Source: Absidia repens (Eukaryota > Mucoromycota > Mucoromycetes > Mucorales > Cunninghamellaceae). Taken from it: 64,000 nt of DNA. The stretch covers positions 434,001 to 498,000 of the forward strand of contig MCGE01000021.1 in assembly GCA_002105175.1 (NCBI GenBank), written 5' to 3'. The notes below the pieces were generated by a model that was not told the origin of the DNA, did no database searches, and was given only the letters and a program-made list of their open reading frames with translations. Shown here piece after piece: positions 42,533 to 53,800 of this stretch (its first letter is position 1; each line of letters starts with the position of its first letter). The position numbers and the translations under genes are program-made.

Positions 42533-45468
42533 TGGTGCGAACAGGTTATAACCTGAATATCCCGACATCAATCTTGAAACCCTAAGGCTTTTTTTTTGGT
42601 GGTGATTTTTTTTTTTTGAATACGGATTTGAATAGTATAGGTCATGACAAATATGAATCCGTATTTTTTTTTTCAACTTTCATAATAAAAAAAAAAGCCT
42701 TAGGCATTTAAAGTTGGTCGCTCCAGGCTGTGAGGGTGGAAATTGAGACAGGTCTTTTACCACAAAAGGAAAACATATGGGTGAGCGGGGTTATAAATAA
42801 GGCAATTCTTTGTGCAACATAGCTCTGTTGCCAGGGGCAAAACTGGCCACAGTTATTTTGTGGCTTGCAAACCAAAAGAAGAAGAGCAACATCACCGAAA
42901 GAAAAAAATACATCAACTTTTTTCATAACAATGCCACGCCCAAAATCAAGAATTCGTTCTGCCAAAGCAAACATCTCCAAGAGATGGACGACCAATCTCG
43001 GCGAAAACAATTCTGATAGCGATGTGATCTTCGATGACGGTGACAATGAAGACGATATCGATTTCGATTTCGACTTCAGCTTCGACGCGGATTTGATAAC
43101 AGCGTATGATAAAATGCATTCCTTCACTGAGGGTAGCGACTCCCATATTCGTGCAGGATACACTGGTGACTCCAGAGCCACGAAATACCGACATATCAGT
43201 GAAAAGGTCGCAAGGGAGAACAGCATGAAAGGTTCAAAAAAACTTTCAGCGTATTTTTCACCAATATCTACAGCCACTAATGGAGTGAATAATACTGTAC
43301 CCGACGCTGGATTGAACGACACTACGCCAGAAAATGAATTTTACTATACTTCTGGGGAGTTCGTCGAAACAATCGAGGATATGGATGCACTCCTGCAAAA
43401 AATAAAACTCGCAATCGTTGAACTTGAACTTCCAACACAGCAACAACAAAAAGCTCAGATGATGCGGTATCAGGCAGTCCAACACTACTTCATTATTTTG
43501 AAAGATAATCCTGATATTGTCAAATTCAAGGCGGCAAAGGCTGCAGCAAAGCTCGTGTACAAGGGCAGAAACATCAACAGCGATCAGAAATGCAGAAGCT
43601 ATGCCATTCGACGTTGGGCCGATGTATTTTTGCGTGAAGGTGCCATCCCATTAAGTCAGCAAGGAAAGCATACCAAAAATACAACAATCCTCGCCACTCC
43701 AGCAATGAAAAAAAAATGTTTGGAATGGATAAAGGCAAGAAAACCAATGGAACGGGATATAAACGCCCTGAAAAAAATGATTGATGAAGATTTTCTTGAC
43801 GGAAATGGTGTTTCCTTGACTACTATAAGAAAATACAAAATGGAATGGGGGTTTTCAGTCCGAGCCAACACCAAAGGATTTTATTTTGATGGTCATGAAA
43901 GAGCCGATGTTGTGAAATACCGTACAGAATGGGCAAAGTATATGATGGATGTTCGGGGGTCAATGGCGATGTATGAAGGTGACGGAATGGAAGAGGTGGC
44001 CCCAATAATTGCACCAGGAAGAAAGAAGTACGTGATGGTGACCCATGACGAGTCTATATTTTATGCCAACGATGGGAAGTCAAAGGGGTGGTTTTTACCT
44101 GGTGAAATGCAGTTGACGAGAAAAGGTCCAGGCCTTTCAATTATGGTATCTGAATTCCAGTGTTCATGCCATGGTACAATGCGATATGGTGAAATGATAT
44201 CTCGAAAGCTCTTTGAAGCCGGTGCTAATCGTCAAGGTTACTGGACTCATGCAGATGTGGTGAAGCAATTGAAGGATGAAGTAATTCCAATCTTTAAAGC
44301 CTTACATCCTAATTGTATGGGATTATTTTTATTTGATCAATCTTCGAATCATAAAGCATATGCCCATGATGCCTTGGTTGCCGCACATATGAATCTTGAA
44401 CCTCATATGCATCCTGAAGGACTGCCATGTTACAAGGATACCAAGTTTGATTTCAATGGAAGGCAAATTGACCAAACCCTGTACGAAACCAAAATCAAGC
44501 GAACAAAAAATGGCACTGAAAAGCGGTACAAGTACTTCAAAGGGGTGAAAAAAATTTTGAAGGAGCGTGGACTTTGGCATGACAAGGATAACAGTCCTGG
44601 AAGAGAAGGCAAAATGTGGCGCCTTTACTGCAACAGTAACAACGGCTCACAAAATAACAATGGGAATGTAGAATGCTGTGCTAGGCATTGTTTGGCTAAT
44701 CAACCTGATTTTCTGTACCAACTCTGCGCTCTCCAAGAAACACTCAAAGCCGCTAACCTTTTATGCCGCTTTTATCCCAAATTTCATTGCGAGTGTAACT
44801 GGATTGAACGGTACTGGGCAGATGTCAAAAGATATACTCGAAATCATTGCGACTACTCCTTCAATGGATTGAAAAAAACTTTGGACAAAGCATTCGACGC
44901 TGCATCACCACCAAATCAAACCCCTATCAAGATACGTCGTTATTACATGCGCTGTTGGAGGTATATTGAAACTTACAGTATCAATCTTAATGCCGAAGAC
45001 GCAGAAAAAGATGTGTGTAGTAAATTCCGTCAAAAAACGTACCTCTCCCATCGTAAACTATGTCATCTTGATTAATTTTTCACTTCCAATAAATATTTTT
45101 TTGTCTTCTCATTATACTATAAACTAACTATCATATATAAACAGGGGCAAAATATCGGCATAATATTCATACATGCATAAAAGTGATCAACAAGCCATGT
45201 CGTTTTTTATTCAGTAAAATGAAAACAGGCGATATAAATGTACTAAACTAAATCATAATACAATGTACTGAACTAATTCATGATATATGTGCTAAACAGT
45301 CCTTTGTTGCTCCAGGTACGAATCCATTTCATCGGCCCATGTAAATGCTGTTAAATTGGTTGGTTGTGTTGAGGAAAAAGGACAAAAAAAAAAAAAAAAA
45401 AAATCGGAATTTGAAAACCAAAAATTGAGACAATTAAGGTTCATTCAGGTTATAACCTGTTCGCACCA
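42533..45468 (+). mobile_element. 2.9-kb TA-inserting DDE transposon
   Basis: Inverted ends of ~26 bp start TGGTGCGAACAGG, contain the perfect palindrome CAGGTTATAACCTG, and finish in TGAAT. TA flanks at 42531-42532 and 45469-45470 (the other LTR G copy has one TA) point to a Tc1/mariner-like mechanism. A second imperfect hairpin (CCTAAGGCTTTT ... AAAAGCCTTAGG) spans 42581-42705. One intact large transposase is encoded. Confidence 0.9.
42931..45075 (+). CDS. Large Tc1/mariner-like DDE transposase
   Basis: An uninterrupted 714-codon frame from the ATG at 42931 (MPRPKSRIRSAK); the longer frame begins with TTG and is not used. The N-terminal ~130 residues are basic, then acidic (DSDVIFDDGDNEDDIDFD). 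The middle has a helical DNA-binding-like region (KSYAIRRWADVFLREGAIPL, LTTIRKYKMEWGFSV). The catalytic core shows YVMVTHDESIFYANDGKS (Asp), GLFLFDQSSNHKAYAHDAL (Asp) and CECNWIERYWADVKRY (Glu). The C-terminal segment is KIRRYYMRCWRYIETYS. The HDE / FDQSSNH / CxxNxIExYW pattern resembles the 'DDE superfamily endonuclease' proteins common in fungal genomes. The TA target supports a distant Tc1/mariner-IS630 link. The family is inferred, and it is twice the length of a classic Tc1 transposase. Confidence 0.82.
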   Translation: MPRPKSRIRSAKANISKRWTTNLGENNSDSDVIFDDGDNEDDIDFDFDFSFDADLITAYDKMHSFTEGSDSHIRAGYTGDSRATKYRHISEKVARENSMKGSKKLSAYFSPISTATNGVNNTVPDAGLNDTTPENEFYYTSGEFVETIEDMDALLQKIKLAIVELELPTQQQQKAQMMRYQAVQHYFIILKDNPDIVKFKAAKAAAKLVYKGRNINSDQKCRSYAIRRWADVFLREGAIPLSQQGKHTKNTTILATPAMKKKCLEWIKARKPMERDINALKKMIDEDFLDGNGVSLTTIRKYKMEWGFSVRANTKGFYFDGHERADVVKYRTEWAKYMMDVRGSMAMYEGDGMEEVAPIIAPGRKKYVMVTHDESIFYANDGKSKGWFLPGEMQLTRKGPGLSIMVSEFQCSCHGTMRYGEMISRKLFEAGANRQGYWTHADVVKQLKDEVIPIFKALHPNCMGLFLFDQSSNHKAYAHDALVAAHMNLEPHMHPEGLPCYKDTKFDFNGRQIDQTLYETKIKRTKNGTEKRYKYFKGVKKILKERGLWHDKDNSPGREGKMWRLYCNSNNGSQNNNGNVECCARHCLANQPDFLYQLCALQETLKAANLLCRFYPKFHCECNWIERYWADVKRYTRNHCDYSFNGLKKTLDKAFDAASPPNQTPIKIRRYYMRCWRYIETYSINLNAEDAEKDVCSKFRQKTYLSHRKLCHLD

Positions 45469-45740
45469 TACGACAAGCATGTTCTTCCATATTAGCAGAG
45501 AAAACGATAATGTCATCAATAAAGACGTAGACAAAATCACCAATATAACCTTGAAGTAACGAAGTCATAGTCCTTTGGAAAGTTGAAGGAGCACAAGTAA
45601 GACCAAAGGGCATAGTTGTAAATTCATAGGTGCCTCTTTTTGTGACAAAACCGGTCTTCTGAATCGAAGATTCTTCCATAGGTATCTGCCAAAATCCACT
45701 AGCAGCATCCAAAGTGGAGAAGATTCTTGCGCCACCAAAT

Positions 45741-47226
45741 GAATTGTTAGATCATTTCAGTTTACTTTTATTTTAATTTTTTTTTCGCCACACTGATTTG
45801 ATTTCACCAAGCTGTCGTCACTCTCCGATGCGCTTCTTTAAAACCCCGCAATAAACTATATATTGCCCTAAATATTTTTTTTTTTTTTTTTTTTTTTTTT
45901 CGTCTTTATCACTAAGATGGACCTGCATGAGCTTATGATGGACTTAGATTAGTATTAGGACTAGTTTAGGAGGGGTTTCAGGACAGTGATAACAAGATGC
46001 ATGGGGAAACCTTGTCATTTTGGATCTAGGATTTGAATACCACCGTTAGTATAGCTTGATTTTTTTTTTTTGGCGTCTTCATTAGCTTAGTTTGTTCATA
46101 GTTTGTGTCTCTAACTAAATAAAAGAACTCCCTTTTCCTACCATATATCAATGAAAAAATGTCCCAATAGTGTTTCAGATGTATGTCACAATCAGATCCC
46201 TTGTGAATGATACTACCATCTCTTCTTTTTGATGAGTGTTGACCATTTGTTGTGCTATCAATAACCAAAGTCCCTTTCTTCATTCTCCCGCCTTGTGCTC
46301 TACAGTACATTATAGTAACTTACAGTCCCCCATTTAGCTTAGTGTTGACCGTTCTTCTGAATCCCACATTAGTTTTCTTTTTCCCTCTCCCTCTTATGTT
46401 TCTAAAGCCTTCATATTTGATAGAACCGAACCAGCGCGCTCTCGTGCTTTTTAGTTTTCGTATTGGTCCATAGTCTTTCATAAAATAGCCCCCCCCCCTT
46501 TTTTTTTTTTTTAAAAAACACCCATCCTCTGACCTATCAGAACGAGAACAGTGTGCGCTATGGTGCAGATCTTTTTGTGTATGAGTATGTCCTGTCCAAT
46601 TCTTGTAGGACGACGGTAGGTACCGATCGGGCGGACTTACAAAAACCCAGTCATCTCTTTCATTGCTCCAAAGAAGATTTCCGGCCGTGCTATGGCGGTG
46701 CGTGCACCTCTCTACCTGGCGCACTATATCGCTCTATAGGATTTCATTACTTGAAATCATGGTGACCATTACCAAAAAAAAAAAAAAAAAAAAAAAAAAT
46801 CAAGGCTTCCGTTGGAAGTGAGGGCCTATGTTCCACCATATCATTAAAAAAAAAGTACATCGAGCCCCCTTTCTTTTTTTTTTTTTTCACGACCTGTACC
46901 ACTCATTGTCACTTCCTCCTACACAGCTAAACATCCCCCCAAATGCACAAACCATCACGCCCATCACCCATCGCATTTACACACAAACACACACGCACAC
47001 ACACACACACAAACAAAGGACAGAAAAATGGAAGAGGGTTTTATTCATCGTGGTTAAAAGAAAATGAAACCACCTTTATTTTTTATTATTCTTATTATTA
47101 TGGAGCATCACATGTACATATATATCTATTTATAAAAAGAGCGAGGGGAGAGGAGCGAGGGAAGGGGGGGGTATAAAATAATCATCTCTAAATAACAACA
47201 AGGACAATAAAATAAAAAAAAAGTGA
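45741..47226. other. Boundary intergenic region
   Basis: No gene is recognised. It holds a poly-T run (45870-45900), a family F fragment (45925-46060: GATGCATGGGGAAACC), a poly-A run (46774-46798), an AC microsatellite (46980-47011) and A-rich DNA before the glycosyltransferase 3' end. Short frames at 46026-46724 have no domain signal. The transposon-dense part of the window ends here. Confidence 0.6.
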
Positions 47227-47799
47227 CTAATCTAAACCATCATCATCTTTCCAACTCAAATCCATCCCATCATCCACTTTTGTTGCATGATGTGCCTTGT
47301 CGTCGACCTTCCAATCCTTTTGTTCCTGGTCCTTGCTATCAGCCGCAGCCGCCGCCGCCGCCGCCGACCGAATCGCATCGATGGTCAATGCCTGCTCCCA
47401 GACCCGAAGATGTTTATACCAAGCCGCCACACTGGGTCTTGTATCCCAAGTATCTTGATACTTGGCAGGTTCGGCAGATCCAAACCAAATCCCACGCACC
47501 ACCAGCACGTCCGTTGGAGTTGCCTCCTTGTCCAGCAGCAGGTCCACTGGCGTCGTTGCCACCGGAGCAGACCAAGTGGTGGAGCTTGCCACCACGGCGC
47601 CATCCATGTACAAGACCAAAGGCGGCACCAACAACGATCCCGCATCGCCACCCAGCACGAGTGTGAAGGTATGGTACCGATCATCCTGAACAAACGTCGT
47701 TGCGGCTGCCTGAATGGTGGTGTTCAAGCGCCAGTCCCATCCATCCAATGCCAAGTGCCATGCTTCCACCACGGCAGACATCACAGCACCACCATCCGT

Positions 47800-47881
<82 letters not shown>

Positions 47882-49492
47882 GTTTTGATCATTAATTTGC
47901 ATGTGTCGGTTTGTATCATCATGGCCACGCCGCCTTGTTTATCGTCTTTGAGTTTCATGTCCCATTGCACGGTCATCTTGTCCATGGTCATGGCGTTGGG
48001 CATGGATAAAAACACATAACTGTCTTGTCCCGACACATACACGCCATCGTTGCCGGTCCCAAAGTGGCCGTTGCGGATGATCCCATGCATCTCGTTCCCT
48101 GATTGATCCGTGGCTGGCGTGGGGTTGATGGTGAGTAATGTTTTATCGTCCTGCGGTTTCGTCAATGGCCAATACCCCACTACCCAACATCCCAAAAAAA
48201 ACAAAAAAAAAAACAGCAGCAGTCGTGAGTGAGTGATTTGACTTCTATTTTTTATATTTATATATATATTACCTAGTTGATCAGGTAGTGTGGTATGCAC
48301 TAGCCGACGACATGGGCGTACGTCCGTTTGATCGGGCAGTAACAAGCGGAGTTGACAATACAAGCTATTATCAATGTGTTGGATGACATCCACTGACATA
48401 CCGGCCATGAGATGTGGGTTGGCGGCTGATTCCCAGATATGTGAGGCGTAATTCATGCTGAAATCGTACGATTTTTCCAAAAACAACGTCCTCAGCCCGT
48501 TACTATCCCACAAGGGCCAAAAGAACGCCGTATGATTGAGAATCGTGAGTTCATCATTGTGTGGATCAAGAAACGGCGCCGAACGGGCCAGTTTGCCGGG
48601 CAAGACCACCGAATGATAGTTCCAATCGGCTTGATCAAAGGTACGATACGTGGCTTGCCATCGTTGTAAAAATCGAGCATTGGGTTTGGCCAAAATCACA
48701 GCATTACAAAGTCCCACCGATCCATCTAATTTTTTTTTTATATATAAAAGGGGAGTGAGTTCAAAGATCAAAAAAAGTCGTGTCGTGTTGGGGATAGCAG
48801 CAGCAGCAGCAAAACAAAATAACTTTACCTACACCTTCTTGTCCCATGACAAATTCATGTTGGTCTAATAAATGATCCATGGGCGCCATGACAATCACGT
48901 CCAAGTCCAGGTAAATGCCACCGTACTGACGCAACATTTCGAGTCGGATGATGTCGGCCTGATGGGCGAAATGGGTGACGGGACGATCAAACACCTTGGG
49001 GACAAGATCGACTTTGTGTAAGGTCAGCATGGGTAAGGCCTTGTCAAAGATGTCACCGGTGGGTAAGTAATGGTAATGGAACATGATGGTATCGGGCTTC
49101 AGTCGGTCATGCGCACTTTTGATGGCCAAGTAATGGATCAAATCAAGGGATGGATCAGGTGCTTTGAGGCCATATACGAAATGGACAATGTTGGGGATGG
49201 TGGAGGCGGTGACAGGTGTGGGTTGGTAGTGTTGGGCGATCTTCAATTCAGGGAAATCCAAGACCGGTGGTTGGTTGGATGAGGAGGATGTGGAGAAAAA
49301 GAAGTAGCGGCAGCCGATCACGGCCATGACCAAGATGACGAGTCGGAGCGCCCATCGGCGTCGTCGTTGCTGTTGCTGATGGTAGAGTGTGGCTGCTTTG
49401 GCGGGTTTGTAAAACTTGGAACGATGGTAGGGTAAGGATGGAGGATGTTGATGTTGTGCCGAGCCACGACGAGAGTGGAAGGATGTCGGCAT
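47227..49492 (-). CDS. DXD glycosyltransferase with LamG-like domain
   Basis: Three exons, 49492-48829, 48725-48273 and 48179-47227, with GT-AG introns of 103 and 93 nt, giving 689 residues in frame. A short basic cytoplasmic tail is followed by one membrane anchor (residues ~47-66, ALRLVILVMAVIGCRYFFF), the type II layout of Golgi transferases. Residues ~95-215 match the sugar-binding DXD glycosyltransferase family (OCH1/GT32-like): IPNIVHFVYG, HQADIIRLEMLRQYGGIYLD and the metal-binding LDLDVIV. Exon 2 completes that domain (GSVGLCNAVILAKP, HLMAGMSVDVIQHID). Exon 3 encodes a concanavalin-like LamG domain (GYWPLT, DQSGNEMHG, VYVSGQDSYVFL) interrupted by a ~27-residue polyglutamine. The likely role is addition of sugar to proteins or wall polymers in the Golgi lumen; the exact sugar is unknown. 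Confidence 0.83.
47797..47881. repeat. CAA trinucleotide repeat (polyglutamine)
   Basis: An uninterrupted TTG/CAA run of ~28 units coding for polyglutamine within the LamG-like part of the glycosyltransferase. The polyvaline, polythreonine and polycysteine frames over it are shadows. Confidence 0.95.
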
Positions 49493-49535
49493 GAGGTTTT
49501 ATTGCAAAGAGAGTGAGTGAAGAAAGATGAAGCTA

Positions 49536-49569
<34 letters not shown>

Positions 49570-49758
49570 TCATTGAAGGGGAAAAAGATTTAAACGGCCG
49601 CAGGTGGAACTGGATTCAAAAAATTAAAAAAAAAATGCATGTGTCAAAGATATGGAAAATGTGGTCAGAGCGTATACAAATAAAATAAACTAATAATGTT
49701 AATCCATGCACTATCGATGCTCTTTCCTTTTATCCCATTTCTTTTTTCTTCTTCCACC
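49493..49758. promoter_or_regulatory. Divergent promoter region
   Basis: 266 bp between the starts of the glycosyltransferase (minus) and the acidic protein gene (plus). It contains a ~29-base T-run (49539-49567), an ACGGCCGCAGG GC block, and an AAATAAAATAAAC stretch close to the plus-strand start. No specific factor site is recognised. Confidence 0.4.
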
Positions 49759-50385
49759 ATGTCTGATAACAATGGTACGGTCTACGTTGATGACGATAGT
49801 AGTGATGATCAAGATATGCCGCCGTACGTACCAGAGGACAGCGACTATGACACCGAGGATAGTTTTATCGATGATTCCTTTACATTCCCGGACGATCTCA
49901 CTGACTATGTACCTTCTTTGGACTCAACGGAGGACGAAACGGAGATGCTATTTACATACAACCCAATCAACCATGTCAGCGAGGACGAAGACGACAGCGA
50001 CGACGACAACGAGTATGATAACGGTGACAGCGTCAGCGACAACAACAGTAGCAGCAGCAGCGATCAAGAAGACGAAGAGGAAAAACAAGATCTTCTCCAG
50101 CATGAGCTCGAAGAGGAAGAAGATTTGGCGATCCTGCGACAAGAGCACGAAGAAATCGCTCACATCCTGCAACGAGAACAACGTGCTACCGAGACACGTG
50201 GCCCGTTGAAGGCCATGAGGGGTGGACGAGAAGAAGAAGTACAGGGGTATCGAAGAACCGAACAAGGATACCAAGATGAAGCTGCCATGGACGACGACGA
50301 TGATGATGATGATATTCTTATGGATGAAGCAAGATTAGCGATGATGGATGAAGCTGATTTGGCCGATGATGAAGCTAGTGCGTGA
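49759..50385 (+). CDS. Acidic low-complexity protein
   Basis: A single-exon frame of 208 codons. The ATG at 49759 has a good context (CCACCATGTC) and is preferred over the upstream ATG at 49696. The product is very acidic: repeated DDDSSDDQD, SEDEDDSDDDNEYD and DDDDDDDDI runs, a Ser run (residues ~95-105), and a Glu/Leu-rich helix (QHELEEEEDLAILRQEHEEI) that could form a coiled coil. There is no signal peptide, membrane segment or known domain. Such composition is seen in chromatin or histone-binding factors, but nothing here proves a function. Confidence 0.6.
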   Translation: MSDNNGTVYVDDDSSDDQDMPPYVPEDSDYDTEDSFIDDSFTFPDDLTDYVPSLDSTEDETEMLFTYNPINHVSEDEDDSDDDNEYDNGDSVSDNNSSSSSDQEDEEEKQDLLQHELEEEEDLAILRQEHEEIAHILQREQRATETRGPLKAMRGGREEEVQGYRRTEQGYQDEAAMDDDDDDDDILMDEARLAMMDEADLADDEASA

Positions 50386-50823
50386 CATTGCGGACGGGGG
50401 CCCACCCCAATTTTGACCTTACCTTTTTTGGCCCCACATCTTTTTTTTTTTTTTTAGCTTTTTTGGCATAAAAAAAATATATATGTCATTAAGCGTTTTG
50501 TTACACATTATAGAGATACATCATAGCATTTCAATAATAGTAGCTCTGTTCCTAAAACACACACATACAGTTGTGTACCATTTCGTCCGTAATAATATAC
50601 TATGATAATAAAAAGTTGCCCTGCATCTGCTTACTGTATATCAAACGTTCATTCCGAAAACAACATTCATATGATATCATATAAAAAAAAAAGTATCTTT
50701 TTATTTCAGTATAGGTAAAAAAAAAAACAAAAAAAAAAAATACATGGTGACCATTGTCACTAATCTAATCAAACAAATAATATCTATGTACAATAAAACA
50801 AAGTAAAAAAACTCCACGACAAC

Positions 50824-53800
50824 CTAATCCTGGTTGCGAGTTGAATCACCACCACCGTTGCTACTATTACTACTACTATTGGTACTATCATCATTGTCAT
50901 CATAAAGCATGGATGACCAGGGACTGGATTCCAAAGACTGCATGACACGTTGGGCCTGGTCGACAGAGAACGAGGTGGTGCCGCTGAGATCTTCCAAGTA
51001 CATCCACGTAGGAGGCACAGCAAGGCCTGGCGATAACGGGAGCGGTAAAGGGGACCCTGCGGGGCTGATGGATTCGTGATCATCCGTGGTGGATCCACCT
51101 GTCGAAGAGTAAGGACTGGCCCAAGCTGTTGCGGACACGGGAAGTTGTGGATGGTGAGTGGGTGACGAAGGAGGAGGCGGAAAAAGCGTAGGTGATCCCG
51201 GAAGACTAATGGTGAAGCCACGGATCCTACTGTCGCCATGGTAGTCGGCCATATCGGATGGATTTGGTGACGGTGTGAAGGGTGGAGGTTGGTCGTTGGT
51301 GATGGTGGCAGTGGCAGTGGTAGTGTCGAGGAGTTGAACATTTTCCACCCTGATCGTAGGAACTAGTAAGTTCCAATAAAAAAAAAAGTCAGTCCATTTC
51401 CCCTCCCCTTCCGAAAAGTAAAAGCATTTTTTTTTTTTTTTACCTGGTGATGAATACCGTTGACGAAGCTTACTGTTGTTGTTGGGCATGGGTGAGACTG
51501 GGAAATCACTTGCCAGTGCGATCTCATCCAATTCCACCTGGTTCCGTTTCTGCCATAATTGTCGAAGATACCGTTTGCGTTGAATCAATGTCAAAAATAC
51601 GCCCCGTGCTTTTTCAGCCGCGTATGTCTTGTTGAATTGGTCCAGTTTCTCTAATCGATCCATCAATGGATGGAGCCTATGTTCCAATAGGTGAGGATCA
51701 TTGTCAGTTGTCTTTCTCACCCCCTCCCCCCAAAAAAAAAAATAAATAAAAAAATAAAAGCTTACGTTAGGGCTTGTTCAATATCCACAAATCGGAACGC
51801 CATAATATGAAGCACGTCTGAAAAGGCGATACCTTTACTTGTGTTCGCATCGCAGATTTCCTATAAAACGAAAAACATTGAGTAAAAGGAAAGGAGAATG
51901 AGGAAGAGAAGAGAGAGAGAGATTACCATATAGAGCAAATTGTAAGCTTTTCTTCGTTGTTCCAAAGCCATGGTATCCATTTTCGCCAAACATTGATTGA
52001 CACGATCATAATTGTAATAGGACGGATCGAGTTTTTCATCCACATACGAGTTGTTCGTCATGGAGGTGGCAGACGTGGCATAAGAAGGCTGGCGATGATG
52101 ATGCTGATTTGCAGGAGAAAGATGCGGTCGATTCCCCGGTTTTTGCTGGCTGAGTTTTTGTAAATTCTTGATGCTGTACACTTGATCATATATACTGACC
52201 TGGAATCGACCCGTCAAATTCTAATATTTCATATAAATATATTAGCCGACCGTTCATTTCCAAACCTTCCTAGTTTTTTTTTTTTGGGAGGTACTTACTT
52301 TGAAGAATTTTGCCACATCCTTTTTCTGAATAAACCCTGTACCAGCTGGATCCACCTCAGCCCATGCGTATTTGAACCTATAGAATACAAACGTCAATAA
52401 CCTAACACTCCATAGCAGATGACTTTTATTCCACTTACTTTCTTAAATCATTCTTAGTGAGAAGTGTAAATCTTGATCGCGTTTCATATGTATATTCAAA
52501 ATTACTGATCACCACCTATTCAATTTCAAAAACAAACAAAGAATCAGTCTCCACCGCTAAGGTTTCTCCACTCCTATTTTTTTTTTCTTCTTACGGCAAT
52601 AAACAAATTCAAAAAGATATGTGTACAAGTGATATAAAAAAAGTTGAATAAAAGTATGCCCAATTAGCCGATCCACAATCTGTTTCCAAATAGTTATCAG
52701 ATGCAACACAGTTTGGTGCTGAAAAGGTATAATCCATCATGACTTCATTCTATCATTATAAAAATAAAAATAAAAAGGCGAGTGGTAAGTGCCTGGGCAC
52801 CTGGTCAAGTTCGCACACTTTTTTTTGACATTTTACTTACCCATCCTTCACCCGTCGTCATTCGAACAAGTAACAATAAGGCATTGCCATAATTTCGGAA
52901 ATTGCTATTACTTGATCCAGAAGGGCCATATTTCGTCAAGCCAAAGAATTCCATAAAGACCATGGCAAACAGGCACATCACCAACATAAACACCGCAGAC
53001 ACCCGGATAATACTTGGCATTGCCATACTACAATAAAAGAAGAACAAAATGTGAGCAAGTCATCCTGTTTTGGAAGGATGGTCATACTTACGCGATGGTA
53101 TGGTATAATGTTTGTAATGCATCAACACCTTCACCAATCCGGAAGGCCGCAAACACAAGGCAGTATCGTTCGGCACGTAATGACCAAAGTTCTGGTACGA
53201 CGAACCGAGCAATCACCAAACTCATGGAGCTAACCGCAATACATGCATCGTAGATATTCCATTTACTTTGCCACCACTACAAAAATCACATACATAAAAG
53301 AGTGAGCCTTTTCCCCCCCCCCTTTCCCATTCGCCATCTTCTTTTTTTTTTTATATACCTTCTTTCGTCCGAGACCAAGGAACTTCACTATCACTTCCAA
53401 AATATACACAATAGCAAAGGCAAAATAAGCGTAATCTTGAGCTTGGGACAGCCAGAAAGGTTCGTCATTGAATTCAGATGCAATCACCACTAAATCAAAT
53501 AAACATGTCAGTATACTCTATGTGGTGCTTCTCCAATATTTTTACTTACTCATATTAAGGACTACCATAATCATCATCCAGCGATTAAACAAACTATGTC
53601 GATCGCCTACCAGGTCATGGCACCAACCACGAATCAGAGTGGCAGGCCGGAACACCTTGATGGTCGGTTTCAGTTCTGCTAATTGACGCTGTAAATCCAC
53701 ATATTGTCGTTGAGCAAACGTCAATGTGGTAATCCCACTTCGTTGTTTGAATTTTTCAATAATGACCTAACAAAGAAAAAAAAAAAAGGTGTTAATCCCT

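Larger units (their letters stand above)
42093..45475 (-). mobile_element. LTR family G, 5-bp TSD, split by DDE element
   Basis: A TG...CA unit (plus-strand ends TGTTGAATGTAGGG and TACGACA), ~445 bp without the insert. The perfect duplication AGCAT lies at 42088-42092 and 45476-45480. The host is the RT of the fourth Gypsy element. All but the last seven bases lie left of the nested transposon. The second copy (18929-19356) shows the uninterrupted TTCATGATACGACA end. Confidence 0.92.
41314..45740 (-). pseudogene. Fourth Ty3/Gypsy Pol, RT-RNase H, split
   Basis: Minus strand. 45740-45481 is RT: GGARIFSTLDAASGFWQ, FGLTCAPSTFQRTM and the active-site box VFIDDIIVFSANMEEHA. 42092-41314 continues HLALVFAACEKGNLRLKRSK, SVEYLGHVVHGNG and a connection region. 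RNase H follows: LTTDASGRGLGAIL, THLEALAIVWGVDHYR, LRTDHAALVF, ending in KPGKDNPADALSRL. The join across the insertion restores EEHARHLALVF. No other break is visible in these parts. RT N-terminus and integrase are missing; an AT-rich tail is at 41085-41313. Confidence 0.88.

Noticed and set aside
42865..42930. Upstream extension of the large DDE transposase
   Set aside because: It would start at TTG; the ATG at 42931 begins a basic N-terminus that fits better.
46553..46765. GC-richer stretch suspected of being a structural RNA or gene fragment
   Set aside because: No tRNA, 5S or snRNA signature and no second copy in the window; the frame has no domain.
47681..48019. Polyvaline, polycysteine and polythreonine frames
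   Set aside because: Shadows of the CAA repeat inside the glycosyltransferase gene.
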